A stretch of 64,000 nt of DNA from Marchantia polymorpha subsp. ruderalis (Eukaryota; Streptophyta; Marchantiopsida; Marchantiales; Marchantiaceae): positions 13,372,501 through 13,436,500 of the forward strand of contig AP031352.1 of the NCBI GenBank assembly GCA_037833965.1, read 5' to 3'. Each line of letters begins with the position of its first letter. The first letter of the stretch is position 1. The notes below the pieces were generated by a model. It ran no database searches, was not told the origin of the DNA, and saw only the letters and a program-made list of their open reading frames with translations. Shown in pieces: positions 35,860 to 46,500 of this stretch. A program made the position numbers and the translations under genes.

Positions 35860-36255
35860 TGCCAGTAGGGTAATTGACCGACGGGAATTCCAGTGGAGAA
35901 TTCCCGTACATTTCACTCGAAGAACTGCGGTGAGGGTCCTGCAGTGCGGGATCACGAGAAAGTTTGTTAATTTGTTACGTTTCTGTGTGTTCCGTCGCGT
36001 GTGTGAGTTGGTGAGTTCGGGTATGTTCGGGCCTGAGTTACTTCCTGGATCTGACGGGAGGTAAATTGTGCGACATAGAGGGGGTGAATGTATCGAGGAA
36101 TTTCGGTCTTCTGCGTCGAGCACTGAAGATCAGTGTGCTACCTGTTTCTCACTGATCAAGTCCTCGATCACTAGGTCATTGAGGATGTGGATGTCGAGAG
36201 TGTGATATCGACGATTGCACTCTTAACTTGGTTGCCAGGGTTTATATCATACAAA

Positions 36256-37705
36256 TTAGAAAGCTGAGGAGGTGTTGGCAGCGAACGTCCACGACGGGGG
36301 AGGAGTGGAAAGGACTGGGAGTGGGAGGAGCATTAGCATCGACGACGAAACAGGAAGCGGAGGCAGGAGGCGATGTTGCTGTGATGGTGCTGGTGCCGCC
36401 AAATAAGAACCACTACTGTCGTAGCGCATCGGTGTTGCTGCAGCTCGTGCAGTCGGAGAATCCCATAGCGTAAGAAATAAGTAGCTGGAACGAAGGAACA
36501 AACGAAGAGGAGAGGAATTTCTCCTCGTCATGATGGTGATTGCGGTGGCGCTCGAGGTGCTTTTGCTACCGTAGTGGATGCGTATGGTATGTATCAGTGC
36601 TCTGTTCCGGACGAATACGTCGGCCAAAGGAGGAGGCGGAGACTCGGGACTGTTGTTGTTGGACTGTGGATGGTGTGACAGAAGACGTTCTTTTCGTAGA
36701 GGAGGACGAGGACGAGCGAGGTTTGGCCTTCTTAGGGTTTGCGGTGGAGGAGGAGGAGGAGCAGAACTGCCGAAAGGATCCTCATCTTGCCGGGCAGAAC
36801 CTGGACCTGTAGCGCTGAAGGCCCCTCGCGGATCAAAGTCATCGAACTCCTCTTCATCTTGCTTGGTTGCAAAGTAAGAACCTCCAGAAGAACCTCCGGC
36901 TTGTAACTTGCGCTCACCATTTTGACTAGCAGTGGCTGACGCTTGAGGCTGACTCACCTGTGTCTGACTAGTTTGAGCTTTAGCTACTGATGCGGCGAGG
37001 CCACTAGCGTCCCGCTCTTCGCCCGGGTATTCTGGTGGATCACCCCGATCGGCTCTGTTGCCTCCTCCAACCCTGGCAGGATAGCGATCTTCTTCTTCGT
37101 AGTTCCTCTCGCGATCTTTATCATAACCTGAGGCCGAACCTTCATCCCCATACCTGTCGTTATAACCTCGATCTCCACCTTTGCCTCCGTAACTTCTGTC
37201 ATCCTCAATTCGATCTCGATCACCACCATACTTGTCGTCTCTGTAACGGTCCCCATTAGTATCTTTTCCGGACCGATCGTCATCCCTGTATCGATCATCT
37301 CTGTCCCTTTCCCTATCCCTGTTTCCTGCATACCTACCATCTTCATCTCTTCCACCAGATCGACTGCTCGCGCCATAACGATCCTCATCTTCTCGATCAC
37401 CGTAGCCTCCATCCGTACTGGAATACTTGCTAGACTTGGATCTGAACACTGTACCCGAACCTCGATACTTGTCCCTGTTGGAGGCTGCTTTGTTTCGCAC
37501 TTCGCATATTTTTTCCTTGTCGTTTAATAGGCCCACGAGAGTTTGGGCTTTCTTCCTGACATTAATACCCTGATCCTTTTCCCCAGCCTCCAGATATTGA
37601 AAGTCCACCAAGGTCTGAACTTGATAGGCATGTTCTTGGAGTTCATCTATGATTCGCTCAGCTCCATTGGCAACCAGAAATTCCAACACAGTCAAAGCCT
37701 TGTAA
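36256..37705 (-). pseudogene. Epsin (ENTH-domain) gene fragment, antisense to the retroelement
   Basis: The frame reads the second half of a plant ENTH domain: [20 protein letters not shown], then [20 protein letters not shown] and [18 protein letters not shown] proteins bind phosphoinositides and clathrin in vesicle budding. After it comes a long arginine/aspartate/glycine-rich linker ([15 protein letters not shown]) and the plant epsin motif [12 protein letters not shown]. Beyond about 36780 the frame drifts into proline- and serine-rich sequence that no longer looks conserved, probably after a frameshift. The first half of ENTH is absent: upstream of 37705 the homology ends in degenerate sequence with no clean splice acceptor. 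The ENTH part is uninterrupted by introns. It lies between the 5' LTR and gag, in the opposite direction. Confidence 0.75.
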
Positions 37706-38364
37706 ACATTACCTCAGTTTTGTAGACGGATTCTTTATCTTCTTCGGGAAGTGAATACCCTGTGTGAACTGTCCTCCGGATCTTGTCTACCCACACCTGA
37801 TCTCTTTATCCAATCTGTTTTTTTTAGAAAAACTAAGTCAAAGTTTGATGTCCTGTGAGGACTACATACACTAAGCCCCTTTCCATCAGTCGCCGGAATA
37901 AGCTATTTGTGCAACTCTTTAGCGGATAAAGTATTTATCACAGCAAGTGATTATTTGAGAAGAAATTGCCCTAGTCGGCTTGTGTCATACAGCAGGACCC
38001 ACAGGTCCGTCGAAATTTGGCAGTTTCATTTGAAGCACTCAAAGGCTTAGTGGTGAGCAGTGAACGCTTTAAAAATTATTCGGTACATGTTGGAGGAAGC
38101 ATGCCACCAAATTCCAGTACTGTTCTAGTAGTGAGGTTGGATCGGTGTCGTTTAAGGCTTTAGTTTCAGTTTCAGTATGGGGTCCTTTGAAGGTTGTATC
38201 AGAATGTGATGTCAATTTAGCAGTAGAAGGGAGTGGAAGGTACGAGACAAAAGGGATTTATCAAGCTATCTTAGTATCCGGCACCTGGTACTAGAACTTT
38301 CCACTGTTCGTCTGCCGCATGCACAAGATTCCAGCGACGTGAAGTGTTGACGCGTGAAGAAGAA

Positions 38365-38724
38365 ATGCCGCTTGAAGGAAAAGCAGACGACAGTAATATA
38401 CAAGAAATCCAGACAGTGGAGTTCGTCAGCACCGAGGAACGTGATCAGGAGCAGGAGGGGACAGTGCAGCCTCAAGTAGAAGGGAATCTGAAAAACACTG
38501 TTGTGGTAGAAGAAAAAGATTCCGGGTTAGATTGGGACGAGGCACTAGTCGTGGAAAAACTTCTAGAGGAATCCGGCCTAGAGTACAGGGTATGTGAGGA
38601 TGAGTTACTAGACCTTCCGCAGGATATTGCTGACCATTTGAGAGATGTTCAGTATGTTCAAGACTGTCTTTCAAAAGAAATTCTTGTACTAGAGAAATTT
38701 CTCGATAATCTTCCAAAGGATTGA
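38365..38724 (+). CDS. Small acidic protein, unrecognised
   Basis: A 119-residue open frame with ATG at 38365, rich in Glu and Asp (QEIQTVEFVSTEERDQEQEG, later LDWDEALVVEKLLEESGLEY). The C-terminal half could form a helix. It lies between the epsin fragment and gag, inside the retroelement boundaries. It may be a host exon carried with the epsin fragment, an accessory frame of the element, or a chance ORF. I do not recognise it. AATATATATATGACG and an AT-rich tail follow at about 38825. Confidence 0.4.
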   Translation: MPLEGKADDSNIQEIQTVEFVSTEERDQEQEGTVQPQVEGNLKNTVVVEEKDSGLDWDEALVVEKLLEESGLEYRVCEDELLDLPQDIADHLRDVQYVQDCLSKEILVLEKFLDNLPKD

Positions 38725-39624
38725 TAGCAACTACCTGTAGCGTTTAGACAAAAGGTACTGAAGGGATCGGGAGTTTGCACCCGGTCTCACTACCTGTAAA
38801 CATAATGTTTTGAAAGCATTGTAAATATATATATGACGTAGTCAATATATTGAGCTTTCATGGTGTAGTGTGTTTGTTGAGGGGCAGTGTGACCCCTGTG
38901 TGAAGGAGAAGAAAAAGAAAGAAGAAAAAAAAAGAAAAAAAAAAGAAGAAGTTTTCGAACAATTTTTGTTTGGATTTGGAGGAAGAGGGCATCATAGGCA
39001 CTGGAGGCCCACGTAAATGGAGGGCGATGGAGATCGAATCGGGATCGCGAAGCGATGCGATGTCCCGTGTGTGTTGTCTTGTTTTGTGCTGTGTTTCCTT
39101 TAGACTGGAGAGTCGTTGCTAGCTGGTTGCTTGTGTTTGGATCCTCTCCAGTCTTGCTTCCTGGTGCGCGCCCGTGTAGGGGTGACGCTGATTTCCGGAG
39201 TTGTTTTACTCCTGTGTGCTGGCGATAGGGGGCTGGACTTGATCACCGGCCGGTCTATCTATGTTTCTCTCACGGTGAGACTGGAGTGATGACCAGTAGA
39301 CCGTGAGAGTCTTCTTGCTGTGATGACAGGTTAGGTTGCCCATACACCTTAGCTAGTAGGGCTAGAGTAGCTAAGTGCAGCACGGCATCAGAGGCGGATT
39401 GGGTTATTGGGTGGAGATCTGGCAGTGGTGCCAGTTGAAGTCTCGCCATCACGGAGCAGTCTAGTGGTCCTGTTGAGGACCGCGGGGGATTTACGCGGAG
39501 TGGGTTGAGGTATCGGCTACCTTCACCTATTTCGCCAGTTGTTGCGGAGCAGGACCAGAGTGTTGCAGACAGAGAGTCTTTGGTGGTGATATCGTCTAGT
39601 GTCCCCACCCCATTGATTTGGGAC
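38725..39624 (+). other. Retroelement leader before gag
   Basis: It holds a purine tract of about 50 nt at 38904-38953 (GAAGGAGAAGAAAAAGAAAG and on). The rest is GC-richer sequence typical of the element. The gag frame is open from 39439 but has no ATG until 39625. Confidence 0.5.
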
Positions 39625-42081
39625 ATGGACGGGATGTACGGGGCCGCAAAAGGACCTCGACGTTACTCTGGTGCAGTGGGCACCATCAAGCTTGATGATT
39701 TTATTCAGGAGTTCGACACGTGGTGTGATATGCAGTTTCTGCGTAACCCCACGTTGTTTACACCCTTCTTTGCATGGAAGGGATTATTCCAGCATTTGGA
39801 GGGGCCTCCCATGGACGATTATCATGAGTTTGGGAGAGAGTATGCTGTAGAGATTGATGCATGGAGACGGCATTGGTCTCCGAACTACTCATCCATTACC
39901 CAGGGTGGTGTGGGTACCAGTGGAGCTGCGAGTATCGGCATCAGTGGAGGTGCGAGTAGTAGCATCAGCGAGGGTACCAGTGGAGCAGTTGGCGCAACTG
40001 GTACTAGTACCAGCAGCGGTACTGTTAGCATTGCCGGTGGCAGCACAAGGGGAGATGCTGGTGGCGTACCTTCGTTTAGCCCCATTCCTGAGTTCTTCCA
40101 GAGATTGAGGAAGAATTATCAAGGGGTGAAAACGGAGAAGTTGAGGAGCCTCCAGGATTTTGAGCGGAAGACTGGTGAGAGTCTTCGTGAGGCATACACT
40201 CGTATGCGACGGCTCATCTCAGTTACTCACGGTGTGACTGAGGCACAGGCTGTCCAGTACTGGTATCGGATCCTTGACAGAGAGTTGCGGAGGAGAGTGC
40301 GTGATGCTACTCTCATGAGCGACTCATCACCCACATTAGCCCATGTGTTTGCTCTTTCTGAGAAGATTGAGCTTAACATGGTGGAGGAGAGGGTGGTGAC
40401 GTCTACATTTGCGAGGGACACGACCACTACCTCGCGTATCCCACATAGCCCAGCACAGTCTCGCCCCATAAGTGGGAGTCGTGGAGGTCATACACGACAT
40501 CCTTCAGGTCACAGAGAGCCTAGTGCGCGGCCACCACTGCCTTCATTTTCGGGTCAGCCACAGGGACCGTCATGTTGGACATGCGGAGGTAGCCATATGA
40601 GGAAGGATTGTCCCCAGGAGCGAGAGGGACAAACTCCACAAGCTAGGCCACAGCCGGCACAGGTGACCTGTGATCATTGTCATCGACCGGGTCACCCTCG
40701 AGAGCGTTGCTTTGACCTTCATCCGGAGTTGAGATCTGGAGGTAGAGGTCGTGGAGGTGATGCTCCGCGAGGCCGAGGTGGTCGAGGTGGCAGAGGTGGT
40801 AGAGGTGGTAGAGGTACCGGGGCCATTGAGCGTACCGCAGCGAGTGCTACTTCTGCCACAGAGAGCGCTATGGCTGCTCGGATTGAGCAGTTGGAGCAGA
40901 GGCTTGCTGCTATGGCCGGTCTGGGGGCGAGCACTTCCACATCTTACGAGGGAGAGGATTTCTCCTATTTGGCCAGTGCAGCACAGGTTGAGGCATCAGT
41001 TGCAGTGACCAGAGGTGGTGCTCGCACTTCAGAGCCACGTGGTGCGACTGTGGAGTTGGATCCTCAGAGGGGTGAGGGTGGACGTCAGTCTAGACTTCCC
41101 CAGTCCTTTTTGTTGTCAGAGGTGGGTAGCAGTTCATCTATGAGACCTGCACCGCCTAGTGACACTAGAGTGAGAACTGAGGTTCTTACATCATCTGTGG
41201 TGGACGCAGACGTGCCATCTAGTGCAGTGATGCGGATGGCCACTTCAGTCTTGCGATCTCCATTGTTCTCAGCCACGGAGTTGATAGACTCTGGTATTGA
41301 TTTGGCTCGAGTATTTCGGGTAGCAGCCACGTCGTGTGAGCGTGGGAGAGTCGCTGCTACTAGTGCCGAGATAAGTGATTATACAGTTGAGGACCCATCC
41401 TCAACGTCTACATTGTTCGAGGAGACGACTTGGCAGGCCGCAGCGGCGAGGATGGAGTCCTTACCAGCTCGCCCAGCCATTGATCGCGAGAGTATTGTCC
41501 CTGGTGTATGTATGGTGGACAACCGAAGTGGTCTATTTCGGTTAGTGAGTTCTACTGGACAGGTGTATGTCCCAGCCAGAGTTTTGTTGGATTCTGGTGC
41601 ACAGCCCTTGATGTTGGGCAAGGCTGCATGCATTAGTTTGGGCATTCGGAGGTCCGAGTTGGAACCTTGCCCATTCCAGATCCAGACATCCCTTGGTGGT
41701 GCCAGCAATAGGTCTTACTTTATGACCAGGGAGAGCATAGCGGTGCAGTTGAGGCATGATCACCCTCATGATAGCTCGCAGTTTGGAGTTCGTGCTGTGG
41801 TTACATCAGCAGAGTCATATGATGTGCTTGTTGGTGGAGTGGTGTTATACCCGATGGGCTTCCGGATGGACTATTGGACGGAGACTGCCGCATATCGTCC
41901 TGGTTGGCAGTCCGGAGATGGACGTTTGAGCGAGCTGCCAGTGAGATTTATTTCTCGGGATCGACCTCTTGGATCTTCGTCAGCGGTCTTGGCATCTGTA
42001 GCAGGTTTTAGCGGAGTGCTTACCTGGCCCGATGACTTGTTGGAGGGGAACATGTCTGCCGACGATACCTCAGTCTACTAG
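39625..42081 (+). CDS. gag-PR: Retroelement Gag with aspartic protease
   Basis: This is an 818-residue polyprotein. The N-terminal third is a retrotransposon Gag (FIQEFDTWCDMQFL, then FERKTGESLREAYTRMRRL), which assembles the particle. Two zinc knuckles follow at about residues 317-329 (CWTCGGSHMRKDC, CX2CX3HX4C) and 349-362 (CDHCHRPGHPRERC, CX2CX4HX4C), then an arginine-glycine box (RGRGGRGGRGGRGGRG) that should bind RNA. A retropepsin-like protease has its catalytic motif LLDSGAQ with Asp near residue 656. A glycine/serine/threonine-rich low-complexity insert lies at about residues 90-145. The start is the first ATG; the frame is open upstream to 39439 but without ATG. It ends at TAG 42079-42081, and the same frame continues into the methyltransferase. 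Confidence 0.9.
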   Translation: MDGMYGAAKGPRRYSGAVGTIKLDDFIQEFDTWCDMQFLRNPTLFTPFFAWKGLFQHLEGPPMDDYHEFGREYAVEIDAWRRHWSPNYSSITQGGVGTSGAASIGISGGASSSISEGTSGAVGATGTSTSSGTVSIAGGSTRGDAGGVPSFSPIPEFFQRLRKNYQGVKTEKLRSLQDFERKTGESLREAYTRMRRLISVTHGVTEAQAVQYWYRILDRELRRRVRDATLMSDSSPTLAHVFALSEKIELNMVEERVVTSTFARDTTTTSRIPHSPAQSRPISGSRGGHTRHPSGHREPSARPPLPSFSGQPQGPSCWTCGGSHMRKDCPQEREGQTPQARPQPAQVTCDHCHRPGHPRERCFDLHPELRSGGRGRGGDAPRGRGGRGGRGGRGGRGTGAIERTAASATSATESAMAARIEQLEQRLAAMAGLGASTSTSYEGEDFSYLASAAQVEASVAVTRGGARTSEPRGATVELDPQRGEGGRQSRLPQSFLLSEVGSSSSMRPAPPSDTRVRTEVLTSSVVDADVPSSAVMRMATSVLRSPLFSATELIDSGIDLARVFRVAATSCERGRVAATSAEISDYTVEDPSSTSTLFEETTWQAAAARMESLPARPAIDRESIVPGVCMVDNRSGLFRLVSSTGQVYVPARVLLDSGAQPLMLGKAACISLGIRRSELEPCPFQIQTSLGGASNRSYFMTRESIAVQLRHDHPHDSSQFGVRAVVTSAESYDVLVGGVVLYPMGFRMDYWTETAAYRPGWQSGDGRLSELPVRFISRDRPLGSSSAVLASVAGFSGVLTWPDDLLEGNMSADDTSVY

Positions 42082-42084
42082 GAT
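42079..42084 (+). promoter_or_regulatory. In-frame amber 1, candidate readthrough site
   Basis: TAG GAT separates Gag-protease from the methyltransferase in the same frame. The context (TAC TAG GAT GTG) is not the tobamovirus type. Readthrough is inferred because the next segment has no AUG ahead of its first catalytic motif. Confidence 0.6.
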
Positions 42085-43515
42085 GTGGAGGAGGTTGTGA
42101 GTTTCACAGCGGCGGTGACTTCACCCTTAGATGTTCCACTGTGGAGTTCGTGCCAGGCACTACAGTTGGAAGCTGATAGGTTGGTAAAAAAGGCTTGGAG
42201 TGAAGCCTCTTTACCAGCAGAGCTAGAGAGGGCTTCAGCTGATCGGCTAGTTGGTGGTTTTAGCGCATTGTCTCCATTGGTTACTACACCTATTGCATGG
42301 GAGTATTCCTCAGAGGGCGTTTGTTTGCTGGATCTTTTTGGTGGGATCAGCACCGGTTTGGCTGCGGTGTTGCAGTCAGGTATTCCCGTACGAAGATACT
42401 TGTATGTGGAGAAGGACGAGACTGCACGTCGAGTCTCTTCACGACATGTTGCACAGTTGATGCGGCGTTTTCCTTCGTTGTTGCCGCGATCAGCTGTCCG
42501 AGGATTCCAGAAGGCGTTGCCTTCAGACATTTCGTTGCTGGGGGCGCCAGACCTTGACCGCGTTGGCCATATTGATATGGTGATTGCGGGTTGGCCATGT
42601 CAGGGACACACACGCGCTGGACATGGGACAGGGTTGCATGATCCCAGATCTCGGATGTTTTGGGAGATGATGCGAGTGTTACGTCATCTCCAAGTGCAGC
42701 AGACATGTTCTCCAGCATACATTCTGGAGAACGTACCATTGTTGGGTGACACTCGGGCCCAGTTGATGGCGAGTGTCCATCAAGTCCGAGCATGGATTGG
42801 ATCAGCAGTACTGTTGGATGCTGCGAGGGTTGGATCACGAGCGCATCGTGCACGTTTGTGGTGGACCAACCTTTTGCCACGTGAGATATTGCGTCATGCC
42901 TATGATTCGGTGAAGCGTGATACTACACTCACCGTTGACAGTATCTTGGATGTTTCCCGGCACTCTCAAGTAGTGAGAGTTGCTGACAGGTCACCTATGG
43001 CATTGGTGAACCGCGTAGGTCAGCCTCGGATGGCTTTACCTACATTTGTCAGTTATCCGGCATCACATGCATATCGTGATGGGGGACCTGGACTACTGTG
43101 GGACAGTACCCTACATCAGTTGGTGAAGCCCAACGCTGATGAGAGAGAGCGTGCGATGGGGTTTCTTACTGGTGTGACCGCGGCTTCTTCAGTTTCAGAG
43201 GCGTCGCGTCGTCAGGTTTTGGGTCAGGCTATGGACCTGAACTGCTTGACGTGGATTGTGAGCTTGGGTTTGGCCGAGCAACGCCGTTTGCGCGCAGATT
43301 TGGTGGTTGTTACACCACTTATTAGCTCATTGCCTACCGGGACAGTAGTGGCAATGGCTGGGGGCGACAGGAGAGATATTCGGCATCCTTGGAGTTTATG
43401 GGACGTGACGAAAGGACTTGCCAGAGTTGCAGCCCATGCAGTTGGAGAGGATTCTCACGTGGAGGTGGCTACGAAGCAGGGTACGGAGAACCCTTCTTTG
43501 CAGTGTGTAGCGTAG
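42082..43515 (+). CDS. C5 cytosine-DNA methyltransferase module of the retroelement
   Basis: About 477 residues with the full set of cytosine-5 methyltransferase motifs in canonical order (residues counted from 42085). Motif I is LLDLFGGISTG (81-91, S-adenosylmethionine binding) and motif II is YVEKDE. Motif IV is GWPCQGHTRAGHG with the catalytic Cys 172. Motif VI is LENVP (Glu 215). Motif VIII is SRAHRARLWWTN. A target-recognition stretch lies at about 265-345, and motifs IX/X are ERERAMGF, then VLGQAMDLNC. HRAR in motif VIII recalls DNMT3-type enzymes, and the order is not permuted as in plant DRM. The segment has no ATG before motif I, so it must be made by amber readthrough, a non-AUG start or splicing. 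All key residues are present, so activity is plausible. The product would be a Gag-protease-methyltransferase fusion that the protease may cut. Confidence 0.93.
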   Translation, partial: DVEEVVSFTAAVTSPLDVPLWSSCQALQLEADRLVKKAWSEASLPAELERASADRLVGGFSALSPLVTTPIAWEYSSEGVCLLDLFGGISTGLAAVLQSGIPVRRYLYVEKDETARRVSSRHVAQLMRRFPSLLPRSAVRGFQKALPSDISLLGAPDLDRVGHIDMVIAGWPCQGHTRAGHGTGLHDPRSRMFWEMMRVLRHLQVQQTCSPAYILENVPLLGDTRAQLMASVHQVRAWIGSAVLLDAARVGSRAHRARLWWTNLLPREILRHAYDSVKRDTTLTVDSILDVSRHSQVVRVADRSPMALVNRVGQPRMALPTFVSYPASHAYRDGGPGLLWDSTLHQLVKPNADERERAMGFLTGVTAASSVSEASRRQVLGQAMDLNCLTWIVSLGLAEQRRLRADLVVVTPLISSLPTGTVVAMAGGDRRDIRHPWSLWDVTKGLARVAAHAVGEDSHVEVATKQGTENPSLQCVA

Positions 43516-43521
43516 CAACCA
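43513..43521 (+). promoter_or_regulatory. In-frame amber 2 in UAG-CAA-CCA context
   Basis: TAG CAA CCA matches the UAG-CAR-YYA consensus known to promote stop-codon readthrough in plants. It sits exactly between methyltransferase and pol, which share one frame. Confidence 0.75.
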
Positions 43522-46500
43522 TTGACAGTGTCGCCTCCCTCTAGTGTGCCTATGGAGGAGGAATGGGAGCCATTGATTGGTTCCCAGATCACAGGAGGAG
43601 AGAGGCGACGATTGACACAATTCCTACGAGACTATAGGAGTTGTTTTGCTTTCAGTATGAAGGAGTTGGGTGCGTTGATTGGACCCGGTATACGGATAGA
43701 ATTGGCTAGTGATACGCCAATCTTCCGTCGTCCTTATCGATACAGTGAGATGGAGAGAGATTTGATTCGGAGTAGGACGTTGGACCTACTGGAGGCTGGA
43801 CTAGTGGAGTTATCGCATGGTGAGTATGCGTCAGCCACTGTCATGCCGGTGAAGAAGGATGTACATGGCAACTACACGGATAGGCGCATGTGTGGAGACT
43901 ACCGTCCTATCAATCGGCAGACGAAGTCCGATAAGTATGCCATGCCTACACCTGAGGAGATCTTCGATGTGGTGGGACATGCGAGGATTTTTAGTACTTT
44001 GGATCTTCGGGCAGAATACCATCAGTTGCCAATTCGGGAGGAGGACAAAACCAAGACAGCGTTTTGGGGCGTCAACTCCCACGGCAAGGATTGTTTGTAT
44101 CAGTGGCGATTCTTACCCTTTGGGTTGAAGAATGCACCTGCCGAGTTTCAGAGGGTTATGGGCAGAATCCTGGCGGGGCTGGATTTTGTCAGATGTTACA
44201 TTGATGATATCTTGGTGTTTAGTGACACTGTGGAGCAACACCAGATACACTTGCAGATTGTGTTTGAGCGATTGAGGGCTCATGGTTTGAAGTTACATCC
44301 TGGGAAGTGTAAGTTCTTCCAGGAGAAGGTTGAGTACTTGGGTCATGTGATATACCCAGGTGGTTTAGGAGTTCAGCAAGCAAAGGTGGAGGCTATTGCA
44401 CGCATCCCTCGTCCCACGGATGTGAGTAGAGTTCGTGCATTTATGGGTTTAGCGAACTACTACCGGAGGTATGTGAAGGGGTTCAGTGCTATAGCCAAGC
44501 CTTTGAACCAGTTGCTGAAGTCAGATCAGGAGTGGCAATGGGGAGATGAGCAGGAGAGAGCTTTTGTTGAGCTCAAGGCCAGGTTGGTGGCCGCTCCCAT
44601 CTTGAGAAGACCTATTAGAGGTCGTCCATACCAATTGCACACTGATTGGAGTATGTTGGGACTTGGAGCGGTGTTGACGCAGCGTGATGATGAGGGCAAG
44701 GAGTTTGTGGTTGCGTACGCTAGCCGTTCGAACAATGCAGCGGAGTCGCGGTATAGTTCGTACGAGGGAGAGTGCTTGGCAGCGGTGTGGGCTGTGGCGC
44801 ACTTCAGGTGTTACTTGTTTGGTACGCAGTTCACCCTTGTTACTGATCATCAACCGCTCAAGTGGTTGATGGAGTCCGACAAGCTTACAGGGAAGCTTGC
44901 ACGTTGGGCTCTCATCTTACAGGAGTACGACTTTCAGGTGGTGCATAGATCTGGAGTTGCGAACCTAGATGCCGATGGTTTGAGTCGAAACCCATGCACT
45001 AGCCAGGAGGATGACACTGGAGCTAGATGGCATGGTGAGGTTGACGAGGAGATGGTGCCTGGTTGGCATGCATCTGCCTTCATGTGTTGGTTACGTGGGA
45101 ACTCCAGCAGAGAGGATCATCTGACATCTTACTCTAGTCAGAGAGTAGATGGTCGATCTCTAGATCCTGAGGTTGAGGATGGTGGTGTGGATCAGCGTGA
45201 TGTACACGATGATGCATTGGTGTTGGAGTTCCTACGGACCAGCATGGTGCCAGGCACAGTGGGTGCCAAGGAGCGAGATCGTGTTCTCCAACGGGCCAAG
45301 AGGTACCGATTGGAGGGATCACATGTTCTCCGAGTATGGGAGGACGGTAGGGTACGAGTAGTACCACATCCAGCCCAGAGAGCACGCATTGTGAGGCATG
45401 CTCATGAGGAGTTGGGACATTTTGGAGTGAAGCGTACATACAGCTTACTCCTTGGTCAGTATTGGTGGCGTGGTATGCATACTCAGGTACAGCAGTTGGT
45501 ATCACGTTGCATGGTTTGTGATCGAGTGAGGGCATCATTCAATGCCCCGACACCAGTGTTACATCCATTACCCATCATGGGGTTGGGTTACCGTTGGAGT
45601 TTGGACTTTGCTGGACCACTACCTTTGACTGTACGACATCATCGGTATGTGTTGGTGATGGTGGAGCATTTCTCCAAGTGGATTGAGTTGGTGGCATTAC
45701 CTGACAAGGCAAGTGAGGGAGTAGCGTATGCTTTTCTTGACAGAGTGCTTAGTCACTATGGTGCACCAGCTGAGGTGTTGACCGATCAGGGAACGGAGTT
45801 TCAGGGTGAGTTTCAGGTCTTGTGCGACAAGGCACTGATTGATCATCGGACCACGTCGCGAGATCATCCAGAGGCGGATGGTTTAGCTGAACGTGTTGTA
45901 CAGACGGTGAAGAGGGCGTTGCGCAAGTATGGCCTGCAGAAAGGTCATCTTGGGGACTGGGATATCCAGTTACCGTGGTTGGCCATGGGATATCGGTTCA
46001 GTCGGCAGGCATCCTTGGCTTCCTTCTCACCATATTTTCTATTGTACGGCCGAGATCCAGACTTGCCAACATCGATTCGTCGTGAGTCTAGCGAGGTGGT
46101 GAACCTTGATGACCCGAATATGTGGGTGAGAGTATGTTCTCAACGTGCAGAGCTCTTTCGAAGAGTTATGCCTGCAGCGTTTGAGAATCTTGCGATTGCT
46201 CAACATAGAGATACGTTGCGGTATGCAACCATTCGGGGAGGAGGTTATCGACCATCAATTCGTAGATTCCATGTGGGAGACTACGTCTATCTACAGCAGA
46301 CTGCACCGACAACATTGGATGTGACGGCGGGACGCACAATCTTGCGGGTGCGGGAGGTGTTACCTTCTGGAGTTCTCCTGTTGGAGGGTCGTGACGGCGT
46401 TGTTTGGAAGGATCATGTGCGCAATTGTGCGCCATGCCACCTCCCAAACGTAGATGGCACTATGGACCCAAGCTTAGCGATAGTACGTGCTAGCTTGAGG

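Noticed and set aside
39505-39624. Extra N-terminus of Gag from a TTG codon
   Set aside because: The frame is open but has no ATG, and the first ATG at 39625 gives a normal Gag start.
41085-41708. Minus-strand frames under gag
   Set aside because: They are shadows of the Gag-protease frame with no domain content.
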